Shown here in pieces: positions 12,761-24,100 of a stretch of DNA of 64,000 bases (its first letter is position 1; each line of letters starts with the position of its first letter). The notes under the pieces were generated by a model. That model was not told where the DNA came from, did not search any database, and saw nothing but the letters and a program-made list of their open reading frames with translations. This stretch comes from Druceiella hillmani. Its lineage: Eukaryota; Arthropoda; Insecta; Lepidoptera; Hepialidae. The stretch lies in assembly GCA_039881145.1 (NCBI GenBank), contig JAYKKI010000009.1, positions 7,164,501-7,228,500 of the forward strand, given 5' to 3'. The position numbers were made by a program, and so were the translations under genes.

Positions 12761-12860
12761 TAAATGCTTATACTGAGATAACATAAAATCGTATCTTGTA
12801 GTGTTAACTTAGAAAGAGGGCTGACCTTAAATAAAATGAGACATATGCAGTCAGCAAGAA

Positions 12861-14960
12861 GAAGATACTTCAATTCTGTCATCGCACAGACTTCCTTTGG
12901 GGTAAAATTTAACTTAGAAGTTATAAAAAAGTGCCCTGCGGTGAAATACTCGTCAGCTTTATTTTATTGGACACATGTTGATTGCTTTGGTTTTGTGGTT
13001 ATGTCTTTTTTTTAGTTATTTTTGGCCTTTTATTACTTATTTTTCTTCGACACCACTATGGATAATTTTATTATTTTGCAAATAATTGAAAATTTTTTTG
13101 GATTTATAAAACCCACTTTGAGTTTTGACTAAGGTTGAAATACATAATATGTGTGAATACTTAACAAGTAAAAGTAAGTATCTGCTAGTAAATTTTGTGT
13201 TTTGACTGAAATAAATTAGAGTTTACGATGTTCGTTATATAATTTGTAAGATATGGTATATTCCCTCTGAATCCTCGCGATTACCTTTAAAATGGTGCTT
13301 TAGATTTAAAAAGAGCTGCTATATAATTAGGATTTAAATTAACATTAGGGTATAAGTTTGTACTTTTTCGATCTTAAGTCTTTTATCATAAAAGCAAGCT
13401 AATATAGCGTAGAAGTTGACCTTTTTTTCACAGCATTGTTTTCAGTGAGACATTTTGTTTTTTACAAAATTTTTAATATAAAATTATATTTTTAGGTTTT
13501 TCTTTTATTTTATTAATACACTTTCTCCAAAATCTAAATTTTGAGAGTGCGTATTTTTAATTTCTGAATCTTTGGTTGTTTTAGCACAATTTCGATTTAT
13601 TACAATATTTTGTGGGTCTAGACACTGCAACTAGATAATATTAAATATAAATAAACTATTAGCTATTTATTTATTTACAGTACAACATAAAAAGCTTCAT
13701 AGCAATTTGAGGAGCAAATTAAAGTAACATGTTCCTTTAAAACATACACCCGATGTCCAAGTTATTTTTAAACACAGTGGCACGGTATCGCAATACTCGT
13801 GTTTACGAGCGCGGTTTCTGCTTGTTTGCTTCACTACTAAGCTTCCCACTCCACGTATCTCCATCGCCATCACGCTGAGTATGCCCCCCGTGACCTATGT
13901 GCCATAAAAATTCCACACTCGCGGCATGTATACTCGCGAATATGCAGATGTCTTTGAATAAACCTTCAATATTATTTTCTAAAATTACTTCTTGTTATAA
14001 ATTCATACCTTACATTTATACAGTTTGCTGATACGAAAGTGATAAATGACTCAATTTCTATTATCAAACGCATACGACAGTACGCGTAGCAAAACGCATG
14101 TTTATGATGCAATGTGAACGCACTCAAATGAAAGCAATTTGACGAATTTTGGAACGCGAACATACTTAGCGTTTTCTACAACGTTTTCCCGAAACAAATA
14201 TTTTGATTTGTTTCATATTTTAAAAATAATTATCTTCTTTCTCTCCATTTCCGCAATATTTGCTTTCACACAAAGTGCTTTCACACAAAGTTTTTCCGCG
14301 GTGAATTTGAAATGAAGAGAAGAAAGTTATAAAATATCTAAAAACTTAATGAAACATGTAATATTAATTCTTTTAATTCATATTAACATGAGTCGTGAAT
14401 GTTTGGGCCCTGGACTCGCATAATATATTTTTTAAAGACTACCTGCAAGAACAAGAACAATCCCACGTTATTAAGATTTCCCTAAAAGTACTGTATATGT
14501 TTATATAAGCTATAGAAAAAATTTTATATTTATCCCAAAAAATGTGACAACCCTGTCTGTCCCTAGATCTCTGCCAACGAGTAATCTACACGTGTACTTG
14601 CGGTTCGCGAGTGGTATTGCAAAAACTGGTTGATTCAGACATGAGATTATCCATTATCTTAAATTGTGTTTAAAACGCACCACAGGAGTGAAGTAATTAA
14701 TTTATTGTAATTTTGATGATTTTTCCTGTACATCCAGATAATAAATACTGCATACAATATATATTTTACTAAATAATGAAATATTCGGGTAATATATTTT
14801 AGGATTGATTTAGCACCGTAAATTAATTTTATGTCCGTTAGATTATTTCTATTAACTCGTTTAATTACTATTTTGTCACCCCAGATCACAAAAACTAAAT
14901 AGCTATTTTTTGGTTCTTAAGGTTACTGCTTTAGTTCAAGTTTAGAGTAAGTACACAAGG
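12861..14960. other. intergenic, no gene supported
   Basis: AT-rich, with a more GC-balanced patch at about 13770-13930 (for example gtttacgagcgcggtttctg). I recognise no coding family in it. It lies about 1.7 kb upstream of the gene 1 leader exon, so a distal regulatory role is possible but unsupported. Confidence 0.35.
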
Positions 14961-15019
14961 ATGTGTGTCGACATTCTGGCATTTGTGTCGACCAGTGTGG
15001 CATCATGACGATAAACTAA

Positions 15020-15616
15020 ACTATCGATATATTTTATCTTCATGGAATTTATGAGTGAAATGCAAATGCATTACCGTTTATCTATTCTCATCAATGAATG
15101 CAGATGAGTTGAAGTAACAAATAGAAGATACCGATCAGTTGATACGTAGTCAAGCTTAGGATCAGTTAATATATGTTTAGGAATCACCTTATGTCTTTGA
15201 TATTTTATGTCTGACCTGTTTAATCAATCTCAGTAACACATTTCATTTTTCGGGTTAATAACATTGTTGTAATTTATATGTAATGACATCTTTTTATTAC
15301 ATTAGGATTATACTTTAGTTTCTCATCAGTTGTTGACCACGATGTACTGTGTTTTTACTACTTACAGATACACACATGTGATATAACACTGCCTTGTGCA
15401 TTAATTTACATCGACGAGTTATTTTGAAATAAAAGGCAGTTATCCATGACCAAGTAATAATTGCAACAGAGCGACTTGTGCAAATAACCAGTTTAACTTG
15501 ATAAAACGCATCTTAATGTAAATTAACGTAATTTTTAATATCAGCACCATTTGTGCATTTTAACGAAGTGTTATTAGTTATTATTATGCGAAGTAGAAGA
15601 ATAGAACAATATTAAC
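15020..15616 (+). promoter_or_regulatory. gene 1 promoter region (shared with 38 kb and 53 kb copies)
   Basis: This stretch has patchy but ordered similarity to the segments upstream of the 38.55-kb and 53.85-kb leader exons. Shared landmarks with the 53-kb copy are gatcagttaatatatgttta followed by aatcaccttatgtctt (15160-15197), and ccatttgtgcattttaacga (15548-15567). Shared landmarks with the 38-kb copy are gcattaatttacat (15398-15411) and cagtttaacttgataaaacg with catcttaatgtaaat. Conservation of order in three places marks it as promoter sequence carried along with gene duplication. No clear TATA box is seen; an initiator-like ccagtag lies at 15616-15622. Confidence 0.55.
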
Positions 15617-15668
15617 CAGTAGTTTTGTGTTTCCATAGGAGTTGCTCGTCAAAATATTTATTTGAATT
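15617..15668 (+). other. gene 1 untranslated leader exon (predicted)
   Basis: Starts at an initiator-like cagtag and ends at tttgaatt, followed by a consensus donor gtaagt (15669). It contains no ATG. The same structure, with the block gctcg-caaaa and the donor, occurs at 53851-53894 and 38552-38603. The next acceptor with coding sequence is at 17795/17796, where the ATG is the first codon of the exon, so a noncoding first exon is required in any case. The exact transcription start is inferred. Confidence 0.5.
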
Positions 15669-16370
15669 GTAAGTAATTTATTAAATCGATTAAATATTTA
15701 CTATTGCACGATAATTAACAATTATTTTGAATTGTTATAAAAACAAGTATACAGAAATTTTTTTCAATTTACGTGTAGACGTTAATTTATTTTTTAAAGA
15801 TAAGTTCCGTTGTCAAAATTTACACATTTTTTTGTTGGATAAATTTACGTCACCCTGACGAAATATTTATCTTGAACAAAATATATTGATTTGGGAAATA
15901 ATAACTTTTTTAAAGTCATTTAATTCTGCTTTCCTTTTTGCTAATGCATATACGATTTAATCCATTAGTTAACTTAATATGAAACTGAGAAGCCCATAGT
16001 TTTTTTCTTCCGTGAAAAACGAAACTAAATTTTTTTGCATATTTTGTACATATTTGTTGTTCTATGTACACATAGATAACGTGGGCGTGTATTGTTGTAT
16101 GTTCACATAGGTAATGTCGGTGTGAGGAACATTTATTTGTTCAAATATTACTTGTAAAATAACCATCTTATAACGGTTTTCAACATCAGCTAAGTAATTT
16201 CTACTATTGCTTGACAGTTTACTCAGGCCAGAGTTAATTTTAAAGTATACTTAATTCATACAATTCAGTTCAGTTTAATTTATACGTATTTTAATTTACA
16301 CGTAAATTTTATTACAAGAAGTTTAGTTATTTTATGCGCAGTTTCATATATACGTAAGTTTAATTTATAC

Positions 16371-16886
16371 ACAATTAAATGAAACTACGTGCTGTAGTAT
16401 TATTTCTACTTTCTTTAAGTTCTTTACCACGACCTAAGTTTCGTTGTATTACAACATCTTCAAGTGGGCTGTTAGCAAAGATTAACTCTTAGGAACATCC
16501 AACAGCATTTATATGTTTTAAGACAATAGCGGAAGCCGGGTTTGTGTAGGTTTTCCCGCTGCTTATGTCAGTGGGTTTATTGTAGGGGAGCGGTGTAGGT
16601 TTTATTATACTTCCGAGAGTTATACGATATACAAGTATTTTAGTGAGGGCAATAAATTAAATTGATGTTATTCTATGAGGTTATACAATGCAAATGTCCC
16701 GATGTGTGTAACAAAATGAAATGGAAGTTATTCTCAGTAATATATTTATATAATAGCAAGGGTATCTGAAAGTTACCACGAGTTTATACAACTAATTATA
16801 CATATCTTCCGTTTTATCCATTTATTTATTTTTATTTTTTAATTGTAAATAATTATTGCAAAATTATCGCCAAATATATTCAATAT
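16371..16886 (-). repeat. dispersed ribozyme-bearing repeat, copy C
   Basis: Starts with acaattaaatgaaactacgt and ends with the terminal block atcgccaaatatattcaata (about 16867-16886). The interior 16483-16570 is homologous as reverse complement to 8750-8850 in copy B, for example the block around aaatgctgttg. It lies in intron 1 of gene 1, antisense by its ribozyme-like motif. Confidence 0.7.
16427..16468 (-). ncRNA. hammerhead-like motif, copy C
   Basis: On the minus strand it has perfect stem I strands (CCAC/GUGG), perfect stem II, GAAA and GUC, but the core starts UUGAAGA, so the essential C3 is U. Stem III is CUU/AGG. Probably inactive. Confidence 0.45.
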
Positions 16887-17517
16887 TTAATTTAAATGTC
16901 AAAGTTAGTTTAGTTTAAAGGTATTTGAACTGTGTGGATAATAATAATACGATAATCAATAAATTTACTGTAACATTTGTTTTATGGCAAATAATTTGAT
17001 ACAAGAAACAAAAACAGGCCAAGCGTTTTTGTGTTCATATGTAAACAAGTTTTCTTGGTTGCCAATATTTATTGAAATTAGAAATGCAAAGATTGACTGG
17101 TAATCATTTATTTATTTATGACATTCATATGAGCATACTTTCGATATTAGACATACATATTATCTCATCCATGATATTAGCCGTGCCGTGCGTTTTGACG
17201 TAACCTTTTATAAATTTTCTGTACATAATATTGATTATTATTTTACCTGTGTTTTAAATATCTCACGTGCACAGAAAAATAACATCAATGATCTTATAAT
17301 AATAGAGAAGTTTTTTTGTTATATAGACTGTATTACCTTAAGGCTAGAAATGATGCAGTTGTAACTGACCTATTTAATAATTTAAGTACGGCCAGCACAA
17401 CATCTACAATTTAATTATTGAAGGCAATAGAAAAGTGTTTGAATGTTGCTCTGGAAATTGATCGACTGTGCAATAAAAATATACAAAATTCTAAACATTT
17501 TTAAGCTGCACGGAATT

Positions 17518-17518
<1 letters not shown>

Positions 17519-17557
<39 letters not shown>

Positions 17558-17558
17558 T
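17519..17558. repeat. (TA)n microsatellite
   Basis: Alternating AT tract inside intron 1 of gene 1. Confidence 0.95.
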
Positions 17559-17795
17559 AAAAAAATGATACACAAGGCAACAAATTTTGCTAAACTTTTG
17601 AATCTTTTTAACCATAATTGAAATTGTCTTTAAACTTAACATACTTTTATTGATCTGCCTAAACGAACCCCTACCTATAAATCTTACCATTAGACGATAT
17701 GGTATATAAAATAAATTACTTCATGGAAATTGAACCATTTTTCTTGTCTTCTTAGCCGGGTTAGAATTTTAACTATTTATAAAATATGATTACAG

Positions 17796-17958
17796 ATGCA
17801 ATCGTTAGAACTACAAAACGATTTCCTACAAATTTCTGAGGAGGACTACTACAAGGCCATCGCAAGGTACAACATTACTGATAAAATGGTTCAGGAGAGT
17901 ATGGAGAGTATTCGGCGGTGGTATGAGATGCAGCCTCACCTTCCTGTGGGAGCTTTGT
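17796..17958 (+). CDS. gene 1 coding exon 1
   Basis: 163 nt encoding [20 protein letters not shown] onwards to GAL plus the first base of a Ser codon. The acceptor is gattacag and the donor gtaaga at 17959. The donor inside the apparent continuing frame was fixed by phase: the T here joins CT of exon 2 to give Ser-Asp-Asp. Confidence 0.9.
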
Positions 17959-20900
17959 GTAAGAAGTTTCTAAATCCATTTTCTGTCCTTAATTCATCCT
18001 TTAATTTCTGTGATTAGCAATATCAATTTCTATTAATAGGTTCAAATAAACATTAATTTTATAAGTATTGTAATGGCAAAGAAGTATTAACAATTTCATT
18101 TTTCTGTATTTTATTTGACAGACATATTGCGAAAATAGTTACAAAGTAATAAACGATCTTTTAAGTACATTTCTCAGTTTCTGTTTAAAATTTCCTGACA
18201 GATATTTCGATATCAGTAATATTCAACGCCTACATAACATTTTTCACTAGGCGTTGGTTGTGCAAAAATCAATTAAACTGTAGTTCATAAATTCCAGTCC
18301 CTAGATTTATGATAAAATTTAAATGAGTGATACTATGTAATATCCAGTAGTACAGCTGTGATATAATTTCTTTAATTTTCCGTTTTTTGAGTTTGTAAGT
18401 GAATTTTAGAAACAAAACAGTTAAGTGATATATTTTTCGTCATTAATTTAGTATACTAGGTGTATCTTATTTATTTTGTACAACAATTAAAATACAAGAA
18501 CAGTATAAAAACAGTAACGGAAAAATATATTATGTATTTTTATCTCTAGTACTAATATAATATTGTAACAAAAATGGAATGGAAAAAAAATTATTTATTA
18601 ATATTGCCTCCATAAAAATTTCCACAATAATATTTGTAATTATTAATTCTTGTAGTATACGTGGGTAAATATGTTCTATTGTCACGCTAAATGTCAAATT
18701 TCTCCAAAGAAATTTCAGAGAAAATGTTTGTGGGTGTTTTCAGCAATATCCATAGAACTATATACAACATCTCCAGAAGTGGCGTACATAAAATCGTATT
18801 TTAAATACTTTTATAACCCTTGTAAAATGTTGCAATCCTTATGTTTGTGGGGCGTTGGGTTCATCATAGGTCATACGGCCTTTGACTGCGCGGCACACGG
18901 CGGGAACCGGATTCGATTCCCGGCCGGTCGTCGAGCAGAGCTGGATGTGTTCTGGAGGATGTAAGAGATTCCTCTCGTAGCAACAAGTCCGCCATATGTT
19001 TCAATTATAAACATCAAAATTCGTAAATAAATAAATAAATAAATCCCACTTTCAGATATTAGTCTCTAGGACTTATAAAATTTTTAAAAAATCTGACGCT
19101 TTATAATTTTTCCATTCTCAAATTTTCCTGCAAATATTTTTGCGTTAACTATTGAGTTATATGTGAGTTAATATGCTTCAGTACTATACTAAATTTCATG
19201 TGTCTTTGTCAAAACGAAACTTATATAGAGATGAATAGACAAAGAGATAGACTGACACGTGAGTGATCGTATATGAGTTTCTTTTTTTCCTTCTAAAGTA
19301 AAGAATCCTAAAAATGCCGAAAAACGTGCAATATATTAAATTTATAAAACTTAATTAGTTTAGTGGAAACTTATTCAGTGGAGTATTAGTGGGTTCATTA
19401 GATTTAATAATGAACATAGAACCTGTGTTAAGGATACAATTTAAAAATATTTATCATTTAATCCTCAGCTGATGATCGTCTCTTCCGTCACCTTTTGGCT
19501 GTTAGCTTCAGCTTAGAAAAGACAAAAACAAAAATCGACAACATGTTGACTTCGGCGAGCCTCGTCCCTGAAATCATGCAAAATCGCGATCCATGGGGCA
19601 AGTGGGCACAGCAAGCCAGGGAATTTGCCAGAGTGGCCGTACTACCGCAGCTGCATAGCGATGACATGACGAGAATTATTATATTAGAGTAAATATGTTT
19701 AAACTTTATCATTTCATACCCATATCACGTCATGTCATACCCATATTGAATGTATTCATTGATTGAACACGATATTAATTGGAGAATTTAGAAACAGAGC
19801 AAAGAGATATTGGTAATGAGAAGTTATTAAAAAAAAAGAACTGCAGTAAACAATAATCTGTATAGCTTTTATAATTTAGGAAAATTACAACATTATTAGA
19901 CTGCATGAGGTCATAAGCCAAGGGGGAGTCAAATATTTTTTCAAGATTTTTTACCTTTATTAATGAATAAATTAATATGCATAAACACGTTATAACGTAA
20001 GAAGTATCAACGTCGACTAACTTTAATTTGAAAAATATAGTAAAATTAATATCCTATCAAACATTACCCTAACATTAAACAGTATACAAGTTATAATAAT
20101 AGAAGTGATGACAGTTGAATCAGATAAAAAAATTAAAATAAAACTTATGCAAAGTAAGGTTTAGTACTTTATTCTATTTGTAATGAATTATGTAAAACCT
20201 AAACTGTACGGATGTTTTCCATTTAAGTCATCAATATTAAAAGAATCTATAAAAGCAATCAAAATACATAATTCCCATATAAAGTCTAAGCTTGATGCCA
20301 AAAATTCCATATTTGCATACAAAAAAAATAAGAAAATCGGATCAATGAAAGTAATGAAAGGAAATTGTAGGGGTATACCGTATATATTTTCCTGAAATTA
20401 TGCGAGTATGTACTGAATTTACGTTTCTTTCCGATAACTATTGTGTATAAGGATCGATATAGTTTAATTCTTTCCAACCTAATACAAGGGAGTATTTTTG
20501 AAAAATTTGTTTGATAAATATTCTTTTGAAACTAATTTCACAAGATGTTCTATATAAAATTTTGCTTATAGGATATAAAACCTTATTGAATAAAGTTGTA
20601 ATTTTACAAAATATACCATTTTTCATTCAATGTTTAATTTCTTCTCTGGATACAAAAACTGATTTCCAAATATAATTTTAATGTATTTGTTACCTATTTA
20701 AAAAAAAATAATTTATTAGTAAGTCTTGAGTGTATACCATCATAATTTCGATTTTATTGATACGATGATTGATATGATTTCTGTTATTGCTCCAATCCAG
20801 TTTCACTGATAAGGACATGACTGAGATGAATATGGTTGACGTATTCAAGTTGATCTTTATGATCTGCGACTATCGGTTGTGCATCGATATTAGCCGAGGA

Positions 20901-21035
20901 GAGCATTACGTAGTAGACTTTGGAACGGCTAAGCTCGGTCATGTGGTCAAGATGACTCCGACTTTGATTAAGAAGGGATTGTTTTTGCTACAAGTAAGGT
21001 CACAATGTTTCTTCATAGAGTAATAAGTAATTATA

Positions 21036-21132
<97 letters not shown>

Positions 21133-24100
21133 GTATATATATTGTCTTGTTTTTACTAGCTGAATGGTTCAAAATTTTGAAATTTGCCATGATTTTTTTA
21201 GGTTTCTATTGCAGAATAAGGAAGCCACGTTCATGATATGAGTCTGAAGCGAATACAATATGGTTTTTGCATTAAATAAATTTTTTTCAAAACCAATAGA
21301 TCCTCATTAAGCTTTCGTTTTCTTTTTCATTAACTACTTCATTCAATTATATCAATTCGATGTTGTTTTCTCAGGTTATTGGACAATGCATATTTTTCAA
21401 TCAATGAATGATATTACATTATGGAAATTTATTTAAATTAAATTGCAGAACGTATGTAGATTTACTTATTATAATATCGATAACGTTAAAGGCTTAGTTT
21501 AAAAAAAATATCCTTTACTGTGATATTTCAGAAAGCAATCTTACTTCAGTGTGAAAAGACCGTGATCTTATCAATTTCTCACCTAGTTCCGCTTAGCATA
21601 CGAAAGTTAGTTCATTTTTTCTATTTAAAAATACGTCTTAACATTAATAAGGCGCTAAGTTTGACTAAGAAAATACCCATTGTATAGTAATAAAAAGTTA
21701 TAAACATGATATACTTTTTTTTTACATTCTATCTAAATTTTAACATAACCTTGAAATGAAGAATTTTAACCCTTAATGCATGATGTAGTAGCATTTCCAC
21801 TACATTACATCTAAACTGACACTTTCAGATTTATAGCTCTCTACATCTGAATATTTTTTTTTAAGTTGGTGACAGGTTTCCATTTTATATTAATTGTGAT
21901 AAAATGAGAAACCAAAATATTTACTGTGTTAAAATTTTTTTTCTTCTAAGTCATCTCTTATATGAGTAATTCTTTTTTAATTTTGATTTATAATATTTTT
22001 GAAATATTTAATCGAGGGTTCAGAGAAATGTCTTACAGTTCAAAACAACAACTTTAATCTCTATATTTTGAAAATAATCCATACCCTTATTTTTGCGATA
22101 TTTTTATTTCCACGATTAATTGTATAAGATTATATTAAAACGATCCTTGGGACTTTAACATGTGAAATTCCAAATTTAATGACCAATTAACTCACTTTAG
22201 TTTTTGGCTGTTATAGTAAAATTTGAAATATTTTTTACAATTATTTAATATATAATATAAAAGAAACGTTTTTAAATTCTTGCATAATTGCATTCATTAA
22301 GGAAGAATTTAAAAAAAGTTTATTTTATGATGTAATCGGGAAATTAGTACTCTTCACACCACACTTGTGAATAGTACTAACAACAACTTCATGTTCTTAT
22401 TATTCACATGAAATTGTTGTTAAATGTACGTTATATATTTCTTGTTACCTAAAATATTTTCCTGTAATTTTCCACTAAATAAAAATCATACACTTAAAGA
22501 TTAATTTATTTAACCATTAACTACAATCATTATATCGACATGAAGTCAGTTTTAAGTTTAAAAATGATCCTTGCTTACACGCAATTTAGATTGAGTTGAA
22601 ATACTTGATTACATATTCTCTCTCTCAGTCGTGCACTATTTACAGAGTGGTCGTGATCATGGTTCGACCGGTTCCTTCGCCACTGCCGCCCTCGCGATGT
22701 GACGCCATGTAGTTCGTTGTTTTGCGGAGTGAGAGCAGTCATTTACACTGGCGTGCGTCGCAGATTTTATTAGGTCTGTCCATCGTGTCGGAGCGCGTCC
22801 GCGGGATCGTTTGCCTTCGACTTTGCCTTGCACCACCATTCGTTCCATGGAGTCCTCATTACGGGTGACATGTCCAAAGAAATTGGGGATTCGCAATTGC
22901 ACAGTCGACGATAATCTCTCTTTGATGTTAAGTTCCTTGAGGATCGAAACGTTGGTGCGGTGCGCGGTCCATGGGATCCTAAGCAAACACCTCCAGCACC
23001 ACATTTCCAGCGCGTCAATTTTGTGGCGGTCTTGCATCCTCAGCGTCCACGTCTCAGCTCCATATATAAAAATCGGAAAGACCAGGCATTTCATAAGTCG
23101 AACCTTTGTATTTCTGGTTATTCAGCGGTCTTTCCAGATCTTTGTGAGTTTTTCCAGTGATGATCTCGTCACGGCGCAACGTCTTCGAAACTCATCCTCG
23201 CAACCTTCATCATTAGCGATAGTGGAGTCCAGATATACGTAGCCCTTCACTACCTGGCATCCTGCTATATTTTGGATGTTTGGTTGGTTATTGTTAGCAC
23301 GATCTACAATCATCATTTTAGTCTTATCGCGATTGATTGTAAGCCCAAACTCCAATGCTGTGGTCTCCAGTCGTTGTAGGAGAGACTCGATTTCATCTTT
23401 TGTTGACGCTAGGAGGGTGGTGCCATCTGCGTATCTCAAGATTGATATCTTCCGACCCCCCACCGATATTCCCTTATTCCAATCTTCAAGAATTATACGC
23501 ATTAGGTATTCTGTGTATATGTTAAAGAGAAGAGGAGACAATATACAGCCCTGTCTAATACCTGCTTGCGTTTTGAAGCGTTCGGAGTCAATACCGTCTA
23601 CTCGGACCGCGGCTGTGCCATCTTCGTATAGACGCCTAATGAGTTGTACAAGATGATGCGGTACCCCCATTTCCGTCAGGACCAGCCACAGTTTCCACCA
23701 CTTCACGGTATAGAAGGCTTTTCTGAAGTCGACGAAGCATATATAGAGGGCAATGTTAAACTCTCTAGCCTTCTCTACACTTCTCTACACTCTTTGTCGC
23801 AATATCAGCAGCTGTTCTCTTGTACCTCGACCTTTTACAAAACCAGCTTGTTCGGAGGCGATTTCTCGGGACAAACAACTCTGATGCCTTGTGTTAACAA
23901 TATGCAGCATTATTTTACTGGCGTGGGATATTAGGGAAATTAGTCTGTAGTTTTTTCGTCGCTACTTTTTTGTTTAACGGTATGAATATGGAGTGTGACC
24001 AAACGCCCGGCCAAACTCCAGTGACCCATATACAACAGCAGATGGTGTGCAGTATGTTTACTCCGACTTCCCCATGGCTTTCACTGTCCCGATCGGGATC

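Larger units (their letters stand above)
15669..17795 (+). other. gene 1 intron 1 (predicted)
   Basis: 2127 nt from donor gtaagt to acceptor gattacag. The first 170 nt (including gacgttaatttattttttaa and tgtcaaaatttacaca) are homologous to the corresponding start of intron 1 at 38.6 and 53.9 kb. It contains dispersed repeat copy C and a (TA)n tract (17519-17550). Confidence 0.5.

Noticed and set aside
18890..18930. tRNA gene
   Set aside because: Only a B-box-like segment is present, without an intact A box or cloverleaf, and it continues into a LINE-type tail. It is a SINE.
19495..19692. Isolated single-exon reading of CRAL-TRIO exons (17796-18017, 19495-19692, 20787-21023 and similar)
   Set aside because: Frames run past the true donors into introns. 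Phase matching and the paralogue show they are exons of one spliced gene.
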